Assembly (NCBI GenBank): GCA_963930775.1
Contig: OZ005696.1
Span: forward strand, 2,108,001 to 2,172,000
Source: Cliona cf. orientalis
Lineage: Eukaryota > Porifera > Demospongiae > Clionaida > Clionaidae
Direction: 5' to 3'
Length of the DNA: 64,000 nucleotides
The position numbers and the translations under genes are program-made. Shown here piece after piece: positions 15,001 to 22,271 of this stretch. The stretch's first letter is position 1. Every line of letters starts with the position of its first letter. The notes under the pieces were generated by a model. That model saw only the letters and a program-made list of their open reading frames with translations, made no database searches and was not told the DNA's origin.

Positions 15001-15076
15001 ATTTGTAATCCACAGGAACAGGATTGTGCCAGCATGGCGTGGCATGAGGTGAACGAGAGCGAGAGAGATCCATCAT
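1..15076 (-). CDS. TRANK1: TRANK1-like TPR/ankyrin-repeat protein with C-terminal UvrD-type helicase domain (3' end outside window)
   Basis: Exons, in transcription order: 15076-14951, 14447-14121, 14054-13835, 13769-13339, 13271-12860, 10876-10293, 9856-9626, 7830-7662, 6287-5502, 4916-1696, 1635-<1. All junctions are GT-AG and in phase, giving about 2,714 residues before the window edge (human TRANK1 is about 2,900). The N-terminal half alternates TPR segments (for example GDYYDALWKYEHA) with divergent ankyrin-like segments, three times over. The large exon starts with an ankyrin repeat (ESPLHLAV), then a linker rich in charged and serine residues, then a superfamily-1 helicase: Walker A GRSGTGKTT (~1585), IDEVQDF (~1981), GDTAQS (~2010), NFRSHSG (~2055), KGLEFDD (~2152) and TRAKCNLW (~2229). 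A helical, TPR-like tail follows. The start is the first ATG of exon 1, which joins in phase 0; the frame stays open upstream to 15301, so a longer N-terminus is possible. The family's cellular role is poorly known; helicase activity is inferred from motifs only. Confidence 0.9.
6665..7083. repeat. Inverted-repeat-bounded element in a TRANK1 intron
   Basis: The ends are inverted copies of about 14-16 bases (acgtcccgagtccc at the left, gggactcgggatgt at the right). Short direct repeats containing gaggtaattatgatgaaa occur inside it (~6712) and just outside it (~7132). No protein is encoded. It is probably a non-autonomous element lying in the intron between exons 7662-7830 and 5502-6287. Confidence 0.5.
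7370..7660. repeat. Dispersed repeat, copy 1 (TRANK1 intron)
   Basis: About 280 bases that match 25682-25925 in the same orientation, sharing blocks such as gatctgaagttcg, ttagaactacatgtatg and ggggatgtgg plus the phrase caagtttttcatat. This copy ends right at the splice donor of exon 7662-7830. It has no coding potential that I trust; the frames open here are not conserved in the second copy. Confidence 0.6.
8734..9230. repeat. MITE-like palindromic element with ACCGTA ends
   Basis: It starts taccgtactcgctctaat and ends with the reverse complement, attagagcgagtacggta. About 495 bases long with no gene, it sits in the TRANK1 intron between exons 9626-9856 and 7662-7830. The left arm continues with attattcgaac and the right arm with gttcggataa. 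Confidence 0.65.
9924..10183. repeat. MITE-like palindromic element
   Basis: Imperfect inverted repeat of about 260 bases with ends aggccccattta and taaatggggctt, and further palindromic blocks inside (acccgggtt, agtttaaact). It lies in a TRANK1 intron and has no coding content. Confidence 0.6.
10877..12859. other. Long TRANK1 intron (about 2 kb), no gene seen
   Basis: This is the intron between exons 12860-13271 and 10293-10876. Apart from the palindromic element at 12356-12586 I see only AT-rich unique sequence. The short open frames here are not conserved and lack splice context. Confidence 0.6.
12356..12586. repeat. MITE-like palindromic element, TTCGGC family, copy 1
   Basis: Ends are tactgtatttcttctaa and ttagaagaaatacggta. 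The internal sequence (ttattcggcaccctt, gaatgattgaaa, gtcatgcgtatatgctataaacggga) is nearly the same in the copy at 36756-36951. It lies in a TRANK1 intron and is non-coding. Confidence 0.7.
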
Positions 15077-15289
15077 CACTGAACGCTGGTATCGCGATGA
15101 TACTACTCTGACGAGATTATGGATAGCCATAGCATGTACATGTATAAGTCTGGCGGGCCAGCCTATAGGGAAAGTCCCAATATTTAGCGATATGGATCCC
15201 CCGCAATATTTCGTGATTGTCCCATTAGTAAAGCACGCGGGGTCTGAACAACACGGATAGGAAACCCGGGCGCGAGGTGTACGTACAAA

Positions 15290-15299
15290 GCGCATGCGC
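15290..15299. promoter_or_regulatory. NRF-1-like palindrome upstream of TRANK1
   Basis: Perfect palindrome GCGCATGCGC about 215 bases upstream of the proposed TRANK1 start; a second copy lies at 15537-15546. The same motif occurs near several other starts in this window. Binding by an NRF-1/EWG-type factor is inference from the known vertebrate consensus. Confidence 0.4.
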
Positions 15300-16216
15300 A
15301 CTTCAAAGTATTGTACGACGTTATGGTGCGCTTTAATTAAAAATTTTGAAACTCACCGCGATTTCTAAAAGAGTGCGAGAAACGAAATCGCGATCGCCGA
15401 GGCCACGCCCTTCAATTGCAGCGCTCGAGGGGGCGGGGCCAAAGTGTTTTTATGTATATTATACAATCTGAAATCTGAAAATAATTATTTTTGAGAAAGA
15501 ATTAATCTGAAAATCCATGCGGGCGGTGTGTGAGTTGCGCATGCGCGAATCCGAAGCACCGCGCAAGATCCACCGAATTTCCTGTACGACTTGGCAGCAC
15601 GGTAAATTTAATACGCGTTGTTCTGGCCGGACTATTCGGGGTACGCCATACACTGATACAGCATAGAATGAACGCGGTTAGCATCCGAACACAGAACGAA
15701 ATATACTTCGTTATCATGCTGAAAAATGGTGGCATAATAATTATTCAATTCAACAAAACCACAGTGCAAAGTTGGCTGTGAGACTAGTCCAAAACATGTA
15801 TACTACTCTGACTATTGGGCCTCCTAGCCTCTACTGTCATTAAAATTAATAATAAAATAATTATTATTATTACAGCACTCGCTACTACAAGTTTAATACA
15901 TATGGACACGTGTACTTCAACATGGCAGCCATTAAAGGACACTTTACGGAGCTTTATATTGTGTTCCACTCCAATAATATAATACATGCATGTATGTGAC
16001 GTGTACATACCTACATTATACATAATAACAGTCCTATAATTATGGCTCCCGGGGGGCATGCTGGTTGTGATATTGTATATTATATCATACATTCATACAA
16101 ACATACGACGTCGTATATTTTCAGGTGTTTGTTCGTAAGCACGTAGCATATGCAAAAAAAAAAAATTATATATCAGCTATTGGGACTAGTGCCAGTAAAA
16201 TTTATGATCATAGGAT

Positions 16217-16430
16217 ACCTACTGTATGGCGGGAAACTTTCGAGAGAGAAAACTTTCGCGGATCGGTAGGAAGAGCTATAGCATTTCACGGAGAAAACTT
16301 TTGTGGAATGTTATACTGATTGCATATAGCTAGGTGTGGCATTCCTAAAATTTTGTGGAGAAAATTTTCACGGGTAGCAGTAAAATCATGAAAGTTTTCT
16401 GCTTCAAAAGTTTCCCACTGTATGGTAGCC
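16217..16430. repeat. MITE-like palindrome, GCGGGAAACTTTCGAG family, copy 1
   Basis: The left end has tatggcgggaaactttcga and the right end a degraded complement (aaaagtttcccactgtatgg). The inside shares cgcggatcggtagga and atttcacggagaaaactttt with the better-preserved element at 26318-26537 read in reverse. Confidence 0.6.
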
Positions 16431-16576
16431 TGATGATGAAAGGGGGTCATGGACCGAACTACATGATGTACGTTAATAATTGATCATGAAGTATACAAAA
16501 TATATTATACTAGTATGACACACATACACTTTCATGCTTCACACACCTGCGTATATACATATCCCTACAGTCCTAC

Positions 16577-17435
16577 ATGGCTCTCCCTAAGGGAGGTTTG
16601 GTGGCAGAGCATGTGCTTATTCTACCCATCGGTCATATGCTGCATCAATGGACACACCTGAAGTGAGATATCTATGGCAGTGCAGTATGATGGTGGTATT
16701 TTAGTCAACTCTGTTTTGGATGAGATATCACAGTTCAAGGGTGCACTGAGGAGCTACTTCAAGAGCAAGAAGCAGTCCTGTGTAATCTTTGAGCGAATTT
16801 CAAATCTCAATACTTAGCTACAGCTGCATGCTGGTGAATAATATTATGGTAACAGAATTTATACGGTATAGCTAATTAGCTCAATCATTACATCATATAC
16901 TTTCTTTCACAGGTAAGAAACAGAGACAAGCCTTCTTAGACCACAGACAGAGTATAGTTATTCAACTCAGTGATGTCCCACAAGAAATAGCTACCCGTCA
17001 CAGAATCTGATGTACACCGTACAAAAATATTATCATGTTACTTGGACATAACAATTATTATAGCTAGACTATTGTGATATTTCTGCACTCAGCTGGCCCA
17101 TCCTGGAGTTCTCTATCTACTTCATGGATGAATTTGATGAAGGTGAATCCGATAGCTTGTTCACAAGAACAAATGGGAGATTCCCTCTTCAGTTTGAAAT
17201 ATATGGATGAACGCTATAAAATATTATATGGTACTGGTTCCGGTCCCCCCCCCCCCCCCCCCCCCCCACCTCTCTCTCCTCTCATGCAGACTCGGAAGTG
17301 TTAGCATCTCTGCTGGTTCTCAATGTTCCTGAGTGTGTGGATCTGAAGGCGTGTAGCTCCTCCCAGGAGGAGGAGTCAGCCACTGCCAAAACAATGAGCA
17401 GACAAAACTTTCAACCATTTGATTTCACAGAATAA
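16577..17435 (+). pseudogene. CWF19L1: CWF19L1-like C-terminal fragment, copy 1 (dead)
   Basis: The pieces match the C-terminal half of the CWF19-like family. KGGLVAEHVLILPIGH (~16580) resembles the HIT-like GxVPEHVLxLPIGH motif. Then come a helix with FKGALRSYFKSKKQSCVIFER (split here as FKGALRSYF and KQSCVIFER, ~16735-16800), FTRTNGRFPLQF (~17160) and a terminal segment ending NFQPFDFTE before TAA at 17433. An in-frame TAG falls where the family has its HLQLQ segment, the RFPLQF exon runs into a stop, and a poly-C run (17247-17267) sits in an intron. The N-terminal metallophosphatase-like half is absent. The fragment converges on the TRIM-NHL gene that follows, and the pair is repeated at 20676-24524. 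Confidence 0.7.
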
Positions 17436-17805
17436 CTAGAGCTCTGTAGAGCACATACCCCGCGCGCTCTAGCCACTGTAGCGTAGTACTGCAACACTCT
17501 GCGGCATAGCTGTTTTATGACCTGACGACCCTTTCCAACACTGAGCTTGAGCATGCGCAGTCGCATCAGCATGCTAAGTGAGTGGGTGTGGTCGATAAAC
17601 CACAGGCATTTTGAACAGAAAATGCACGATTAGTAGCACTAGTAAGCCCTTTTGAGCAATTCGAAGCCCGTACAAACCAGTTTTTCACCGATATCTATCG
17701 ATTGATTGTGCTTACAGTACGCACAGACGCCTAGAACTCGAGATCTGGCGATTTTCGTGCCGACGACGACAACAACGACAGACGGACAAACCGATTGCGC
17801 GGGGT
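17436..17805. repeat. Inserted element, absent from the paralogous site in unit 2
   Basis: A segment of about 370 bases with ends containing taccccgcg and cgcggggta. It sits between the CWF19L1 fragment stop and the TRIM-NHL 3' end. At the matching place in the second unit (~22210-22270) there is only a short AT-rich spacer. A related, longer copy sharing agagcacataccccgcg and acaaaccgattg is at 48246-48955. Confidence 0.65.
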
Positions 17806-17875
17806 AATTATTAAATACAAATAATCATTGCTTTTTTTCAGGCGTAGTAACAATAATAATTATACAAGGGTCAAC

Positions 17876-20146
17876 TCAAAATATTTGCACTCGACCATTA
17901 TAATAATCACTAACACAAAGTAGTCCATTCTTGTCTATTGTTATCCCAAAAGGGCCATTGAACTGTCCTGGAGATTCCCCTTCAGTACCAAAAGAATGAA
18001 GGAGTGTGCCACTTGAGTCAAAGATACAAATTCGATGGTTGTCTCTATCACAGACATATGCTATGTCATTTGAGTCAATGCATATATCATAAGGAAGATT
18101 TAGCTTAGTATCTCCTAGCCATCGTAAGTGTTCTCCTTCTTGAGAAAAGACTTGAATAAGTATGTTCATACGATTTTCACCGATGTACACATTCTGCTTA
18201 CTATCAAATGCTATACCCCTAGGCTGATAAAACTGTCCTTTACCAGAGCCTTTAGAGCCAAACATGCTATATGCTGTAAGGTTGGAGTTCAGAATTTGAA
18301 TTCGATTGTTAGATGAGTCGGACACATACACCCTTTTACTAATAGGATGTATGGCTACACCTGCTGGATACATAAATTGTAGGGGTTTTACTCCACCCAT
18401 TCCCACCACTGTTATAAACTGTCCATCAGCACTGAACTTCTGAATGCGATGGTTATTTGCATCTGCCACCAGAATATTGTCATCATCATCGACTGCCACA
18501 CCACGAGGCCACTCGAACTCTCCTTTTCCACCTCCATGTGATCCAAATGACCTCAGCTTTTCTCCTCCCTGACTGTAGACTGAGACCCTATGTGCATCAT
18601 TCTCTGCAATGATGATTTCTCCTTTTTTATTCACTACCACACCCCAAGGCCGCCTCAGTCCAGTGATGATCATGATTGGAGTTCCTAATTCCTCAATTGC
18701 TGCTTTCACTGTGACAATAAATGGACTAGCTTTGATGTGCTTGCCATCAAACTTGATGTGCAGCTGATGCCTTCCTCGACTTTTGGGACAATAGCTAATC
18801 TCATATTGGTTATCCTTCACCTTCCTTATGCTGCCCTGAATTGTATTTGCACCAATTTCTGAAGTAATTTCACACGTCATTCTAACTATTTTACGGGCAT
18901 AAGTCTTTCTATGATGATCTAGGGCATACACAGAAGCAGTGGCTTTCGCATTCACCGTGGCAACCTCAAGACCTTTCCCAGTGGCATAACTGGCTTCAGG
19001 AGCTACGACCTGAACATATACATCACCCACTCGACCACAGTCATCACTAAAGCTAGGCAAGGTGGCAAAGCCAACGTTGGCTTCCTCACAGGGTGCTAAA
19101 GCATCTGCATTGAACTCAGCCATCATCTCCTTAATCTGCTTCATAACTCTCTTTTTCATTTTCACGATCTCTCCCTGGCTCCCTGTCCTCAAGCTTTCCT
19201 TCACAAACGACAAGCAGCTGCCAAGCTGAGCATGAATGGTCTCCATCTCGTCTCTCTGTGCTGCGAGGTTCTTCAGCTTTGGCTCTACTTGCTGGTCGAT
19301 CTGCCTAACAAGCTCCACCTCCCTTCTCTTCAACATCTCAATAAACCCACAGAACTCCTTGTGGATATTTGCTTTGACTAGAGCTCTCTGCTCGGTAATT
19401 TCAGTGCAACGCGCATCAAGCTGATTAAGCTTGTCGCTAACTACGCCCATCTGCTTTTCTACTGGCTCTAGGGATGCTGTAATATCAGCTTTGTGGCCTT
19501 CAAACGTGTCGCTGATCAGGTCATACTGGTGACCTTGGTGAAGTCGGACAGTGCAGTTGTGGCAGATTAGCTCCCCGCATGTCTCGCAGTAAAGCCGCAG
19601 CTCCTGATCTTTGTGTTTCGAGCAAAAATGGGTCACCTTCTTTGGGGCCTGGGGCACGTGCTTGGCTACGTCTCCTTTTAGCTGGTCCATGCTTACGACC
19701 TCGTGTGAGGAAAAGGTGTCCCAATTAGCGTGGACATCCGCACAAGTAGCACAGATAAACTGGCCACAGTCGCGGCAAAAGCTGGTCGCAGGACGTGACA
19801 CCTTCTTACATTTCTCACACTGTACCTTTTGAGGCTCCTTCATTTTCTCCAGTGCCTCTTGAATCTCAAAAATGTGGTGGACGTGGAATGCTGACTGGAG
19901 GCCAGATACGCTAGTAGCCGGGGGAAGGAGGGTGGATCGACGGCAGGTGGGGCAGCGTAGGGAGAGTTGTTCCTGTCTGTCTGTGACCACCAGTCGCTGG
20001 AGGCAGTCCTTGCAAAAGACGTGGAAGCAGTTTAGCATCTTTGGGTCTTTGAAGGCATTGAGGCAGATGGCACAGGTGAGCTGGTCCTCCAGCTTCTCCG
20101 GGGCTTGCTTGGCTACAGCTTGAGACTCTGCCTCGGACTTTGCCAT
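17876..20146 (-). CDS. TRIM-NHL protein (RING, two B-boxes, coiled coil, filamin, NHL), copy 1
   Basis: Single exon, 756 residues, start MAKSEAESQ. The domains in order are: RING finger (CAIC at 25 to CPTC ~66); two B-boxes (CEKCKKVSRPATSFCRDCG ~108-150, then HFCSKHKDQELRLYCETCG and HQGHQYDLI ~172-212); an amphipathic coiled coil (~215-340); an immunoglobulin-like filamin domain (~375-475, ending KASPFIVTV); and six NHL repeats (~480-756, for example RPWGVVVNKKGEIIIAE, EWPRGVAVDDD, QPRGIAFDS). The order is that of the TRIM2/3/71 class, probable ubiquitin ligases whose NHL propeller binds RNA or protein; the target here is unknown. The NHL and filamin half differs more from copy 2 than the RING/B-box half does. 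The absence of introns suggests an ancient retroposed origin. Confidence 0.92.
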   Translation of the reverse strand: MAKSEAESQAVAKQAPEKLEDQLTCAICLNAFKDPKMLNCFHVFCKDCLQRLVVTDRQEQLSLRCPTCRRSTLLPPATSVSGLQSAFHVHHIFEIQEALEKMKEPQKVQCEKCKKVSRPATSFCRDCGQFICATCADVHANWDTFSSHEVVSMDQLKGDVAKHVPQAPKKVTHFCSKHKDQELRLYCETCGELICHNCTVRLHQGHQYDLISDTFEGHKADITASLEPVEKQMGVVSDKLNQLDARCTEITEQRALVKANIHKEFCGFIEMLKRREVELVRQIDQQVEPKLKNLAAQRDEMETIHAQLGSCLSFVKESLRTGSQGEIVKMKKRVMKQIKEMMAEFNADALAPCEEANVGFATLPSFSDDCGRVGDVYVQVVAPEASYATGKGLEVATVNAKATASVYALDHHRKTYARKIVRMTCEITSEIGANTIQGSIRKVKDNQYEISYCPKSRGRHQLHIKFDGKHIKASPFIVTVKAAIEELGTPIMIITGLRRPWGVVVNKKGEIIIAENDAHRVSVYSQGGEKLRSFGSHGGGKGEFEWPRGVAVDDDDNILVADANNHRIQKFSADGQFITVVGMGGVKPLQFMYPAGVAIHPISKRVYVSDSSNNRIQILNSNLTAYSMFGSKGSGKGQFYQPRGIAFDSKQNVYIGENRMNILIQVFSQEGEHLRWLGDTKLNLPYDICIDSNDIAYVCDRDNHRICIFDSSGTLLHSFGTEGESPGQFNGPFGITIDKNGLLCVSDYYNGRVQIF

Positions 20147-20266
20147 AATTGAGGATGATCAACGAGAACAACCAAGCGATAGTGTCTCTTTCAACTTCGT
20201 GATTTACCTTCTGCGATTCGAGTGGTAGCCATAGACATGATAAGTGGGTGGGGCTCATTATTTTAT

Positions 20267-20276
20267 GCGCATGCGC
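20267..20276. promoter_or_regulatory. NRF-1-like palindrome upstream of TRIM-NHL copy 1
   Basis: GCGCATGCGC about 120 bases upstream of the TRIM-NHL start, preceded by a GC-box-like gggtggggc. The paralogous position in unit 2 (24707-24716) has the same pair of motifs, so this is a duplicated bidirectional promoter. Confidence 0.45.
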
Positions 20277-20370
20277 CCTTAAGGTTTACCGTCAAGCACA
20301 GGTCTGGTATGGAGACTAGGCTTGGATCCATGGAAGTAGTACGGCCACACCGGCACACATTCTATACCAG
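20277..20370 (+). pseudogene. TYSND1: Remnant of TYSND1 exon 1 in duplication unit 1
   Basis: Sequence just past the palindrome keeps ccgtcaagca and then, after unrelated or rearranged bases, attctataccag followed by the splice donor gtatca. These are the middle and the end of TYSND1 exon 1 (24729-24977) in unit 2. The start codon and most of the coding sequence are missing, so this is a headless, non-functional duplicate of the neighbouring gene's first exon. Confidence 0.55.
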
Positions 20371-20499
20371 GTATCACATAAGAAAAGAGTACATTGTATG
20401 GGGTTAATTGAGTCTATAGTATAGTATACATGTAAATCTAGTCTCGCGGGCCAGTCCCTCCTACTGAAAAGAAGTTAGTCGCACATTCTGGAGACCTAG

Positions 20500-20615
20500 A
20501 GAGTAATGTTAGATCTATGTCCTAATGATGCTATCTTTTCCGATTTTTGGCCCCATGTTTGATACAGACAATAGTGCTGTAGTTACCCTTGTTGATGAAA
20601 GTGCCCAGCTCAAAT
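20500..20615. repeat. Repeat copy inverted relative to 25072-25172
   Basis: Read in reverse complement, this segment matches 25072-25172 over about 100 bases, with shared pieces such as tccgatttttgg, tacccttnttgatnaaagtgccc and atgtcctaatga. The two copies flank duplication unit 2 in opposite orientation. Confidence 0.6.
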
Positions 20616-20675
20616 TCATGCATACGCACACCCATACACATGCTCGTGAATATATGCACCAATAGTCCTATAATT

Positions 20676-22264
20676 ATGGCTCTCCCTAAGGAAGGTCTGG
20701 TGGCAGAGCATGTGCTTATAATATATTCTACCCATTAGTCACTATGCTGCATCAATACACCATGAAATGTACATGACATGTATAGCATGGTGTTGTGGTG
20801 GTGAGACTAATTACTATTCCTGATAGGAGGTTTGGATGAGATATCATAATTCAAGAGTGCACTGAGGAGCTACTTCAAGAGGAACAAGTAGTCCTGTATA
20901 ATTTCAAATCTCAACACTTACAGCTGCAAGTGAATATGCATAATAATAATTATTATGTATTATGGTAACGACATTTATGCTGTATAGCTAACTCTTTCTT
21001 TCACTGGTAATTCCCCTCTCAGAAACAGGGAGTGGTGCTCTGAGGTAAGCTTTCTTAGACCATAGTTTTGCCCCCAGACCCCACCCCCAAAAGGAGGAAA
21101 GGGTCTGGTGACATTCTTGGTTCTTGCAAGCTCAGCATTCTTACTTTTGTAAAAGCCAATCAGATTGCAGCTCTATTATTTTCATGTACCTTGCATCTGG
21201 TTGTGTAGCAAGCACTGACAGTGCCAACTGGCGATTTAATGCTAGCCAATGAGAGTGCAGTTCTATGATTTTGCATTATTGTATTGTGTAGCAACGTGGG
21301 ACTGGCATGTGATTGATTACATAATATTGGCACGCCCATACAACCAACAAACCGTTCCAATGTCACTAGACCCTTCCCCGCGCGGGGCTGGGTATGAGAC
21401 TACATAGACCATGGACAGAGTATAGGCATTCAACTCAGTGACATGCCACAAGACACACCCATCACCAACAGTGGAGTAGGAGGCAGTCGCATGTTATGGG
21501 GACCACTGATGCAAATTGTGGGTGTGGCTTTGATTATTGAATTTTGTGGCCACAATTATTCTTTTGTAGAGGTCATATTTTAGTAATTGCGAGGAAAGTC
21601 TGACTGAAAATTAGAAGAATACATACACAAGGCTACTATATTCGCTCGATGATCAGACGCCACTCTCGAATAGTCGCCGCACCTCCGGAAGGGCTGAACG
21701 AAATAGTTGCCGCTCTTAAGTGAATGAATGCAGTATGTATCAAACATGATTACTGGAGGGGGGGAGGGAGGGGGGGTCAGGCCCTTCTGAAATATTGGGG
21801 GCCTCTGGTTCCTACTCCATTGACTGAGGTAAACCAAACAATGTCATGTTACTTGGACATGATAATAATATTGACTATTGTGGTATTGCTGCACTCAGCT
21901 GGCCCATCCTGGAGTGCCCTACTTCATGGTTGAATATGATGAAGGGTGGTAGCTAGCTGGCTTGTTCACAAGAATAAAGGGAAGATTCCCTCTTCAGTTT
22001 GGAAGGTAAGGATGGATACTATACTGATTCTCGTCATCACTGAAACTGCTCCTCTCTCTCCCTCTCTCATGCAGAGAGGTGTTGTCATCTCCACTGGTTC
22101 TCAATGTTTCTGGCTGTGTTGACTGGAAGGCGTGTAGTTCCTCCCAGGAGGAGGAGTCAGCTGCTGCCAAAACAATGATACAGAACTTTCAACCTTTTGA
22201 CTTCACAGAACAAAAAAATTTCATATACCTTTACACTGTATTAAATGTTACAATAAGCAATTAG
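20676..22264 (+). pseudogene. CWF19L1: CWF19L1-like C-terminal fragment, copy 2 (dead)
   Basis: Same blocks as copy 1: EGLVAEHVLI (~20695), LDEIS then a stop, ALRSYFKRNK then a stop (~20830-20890), VPYFMVEYDEG (~21915) and GRFPLQFGR joined in phase across an intron to EVLSSPLVLNV (~22080), with NFQPFDFTE at the end. Stops and an insertion in the HIT-like motif (ataata before ttctaccca) make it non-functional. A palindromic repeat (21060-21405) and other unique sequence expand the middle relative to copy 1. The RFPLQF-to-EVL exon junction is still intact here, unlike in copy 1. Confidence 0.7.
21060..21405. repeat. Degraded member of the GGGCTGGG..GAGACTA repeat family
   Basis: The left side has aggaaagggtctggtg and the right side tagacccttccc and ggggctgggtatgagacta. 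These match the ends of the much better preserved palindrome at 59916-60241. It lies within the CWF19L1 pseudogene of unit 2. Confidence 0.55.
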
Positions 22265-22271
22265 GATCAAC

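Larger units (their letters stand above)
15077..16576. other. Intergenic region upstream of TRANK1
   Basis: About 1.5 kb without a supported gene. The TRANK1 frame stays open back to 15301, so this part may be 5' leader or extra N-terminus. Two NRF-1-like palindromes GCGCATGCGC lie at 15290-15299 and 15537-15546, consistent with a promoter. A palindromic repeat follows at 16217-16430. Confidence 0.5.

Noticed and set aside
14930-15301. Full 123-residue minus-strand frame as an independent gene
   Set aside because: It contains a strong donor (gtaagt at 14950) whose upstream part joins TRANK1 exon 2 in phase; only the part from 15076 is used, as exon 1.
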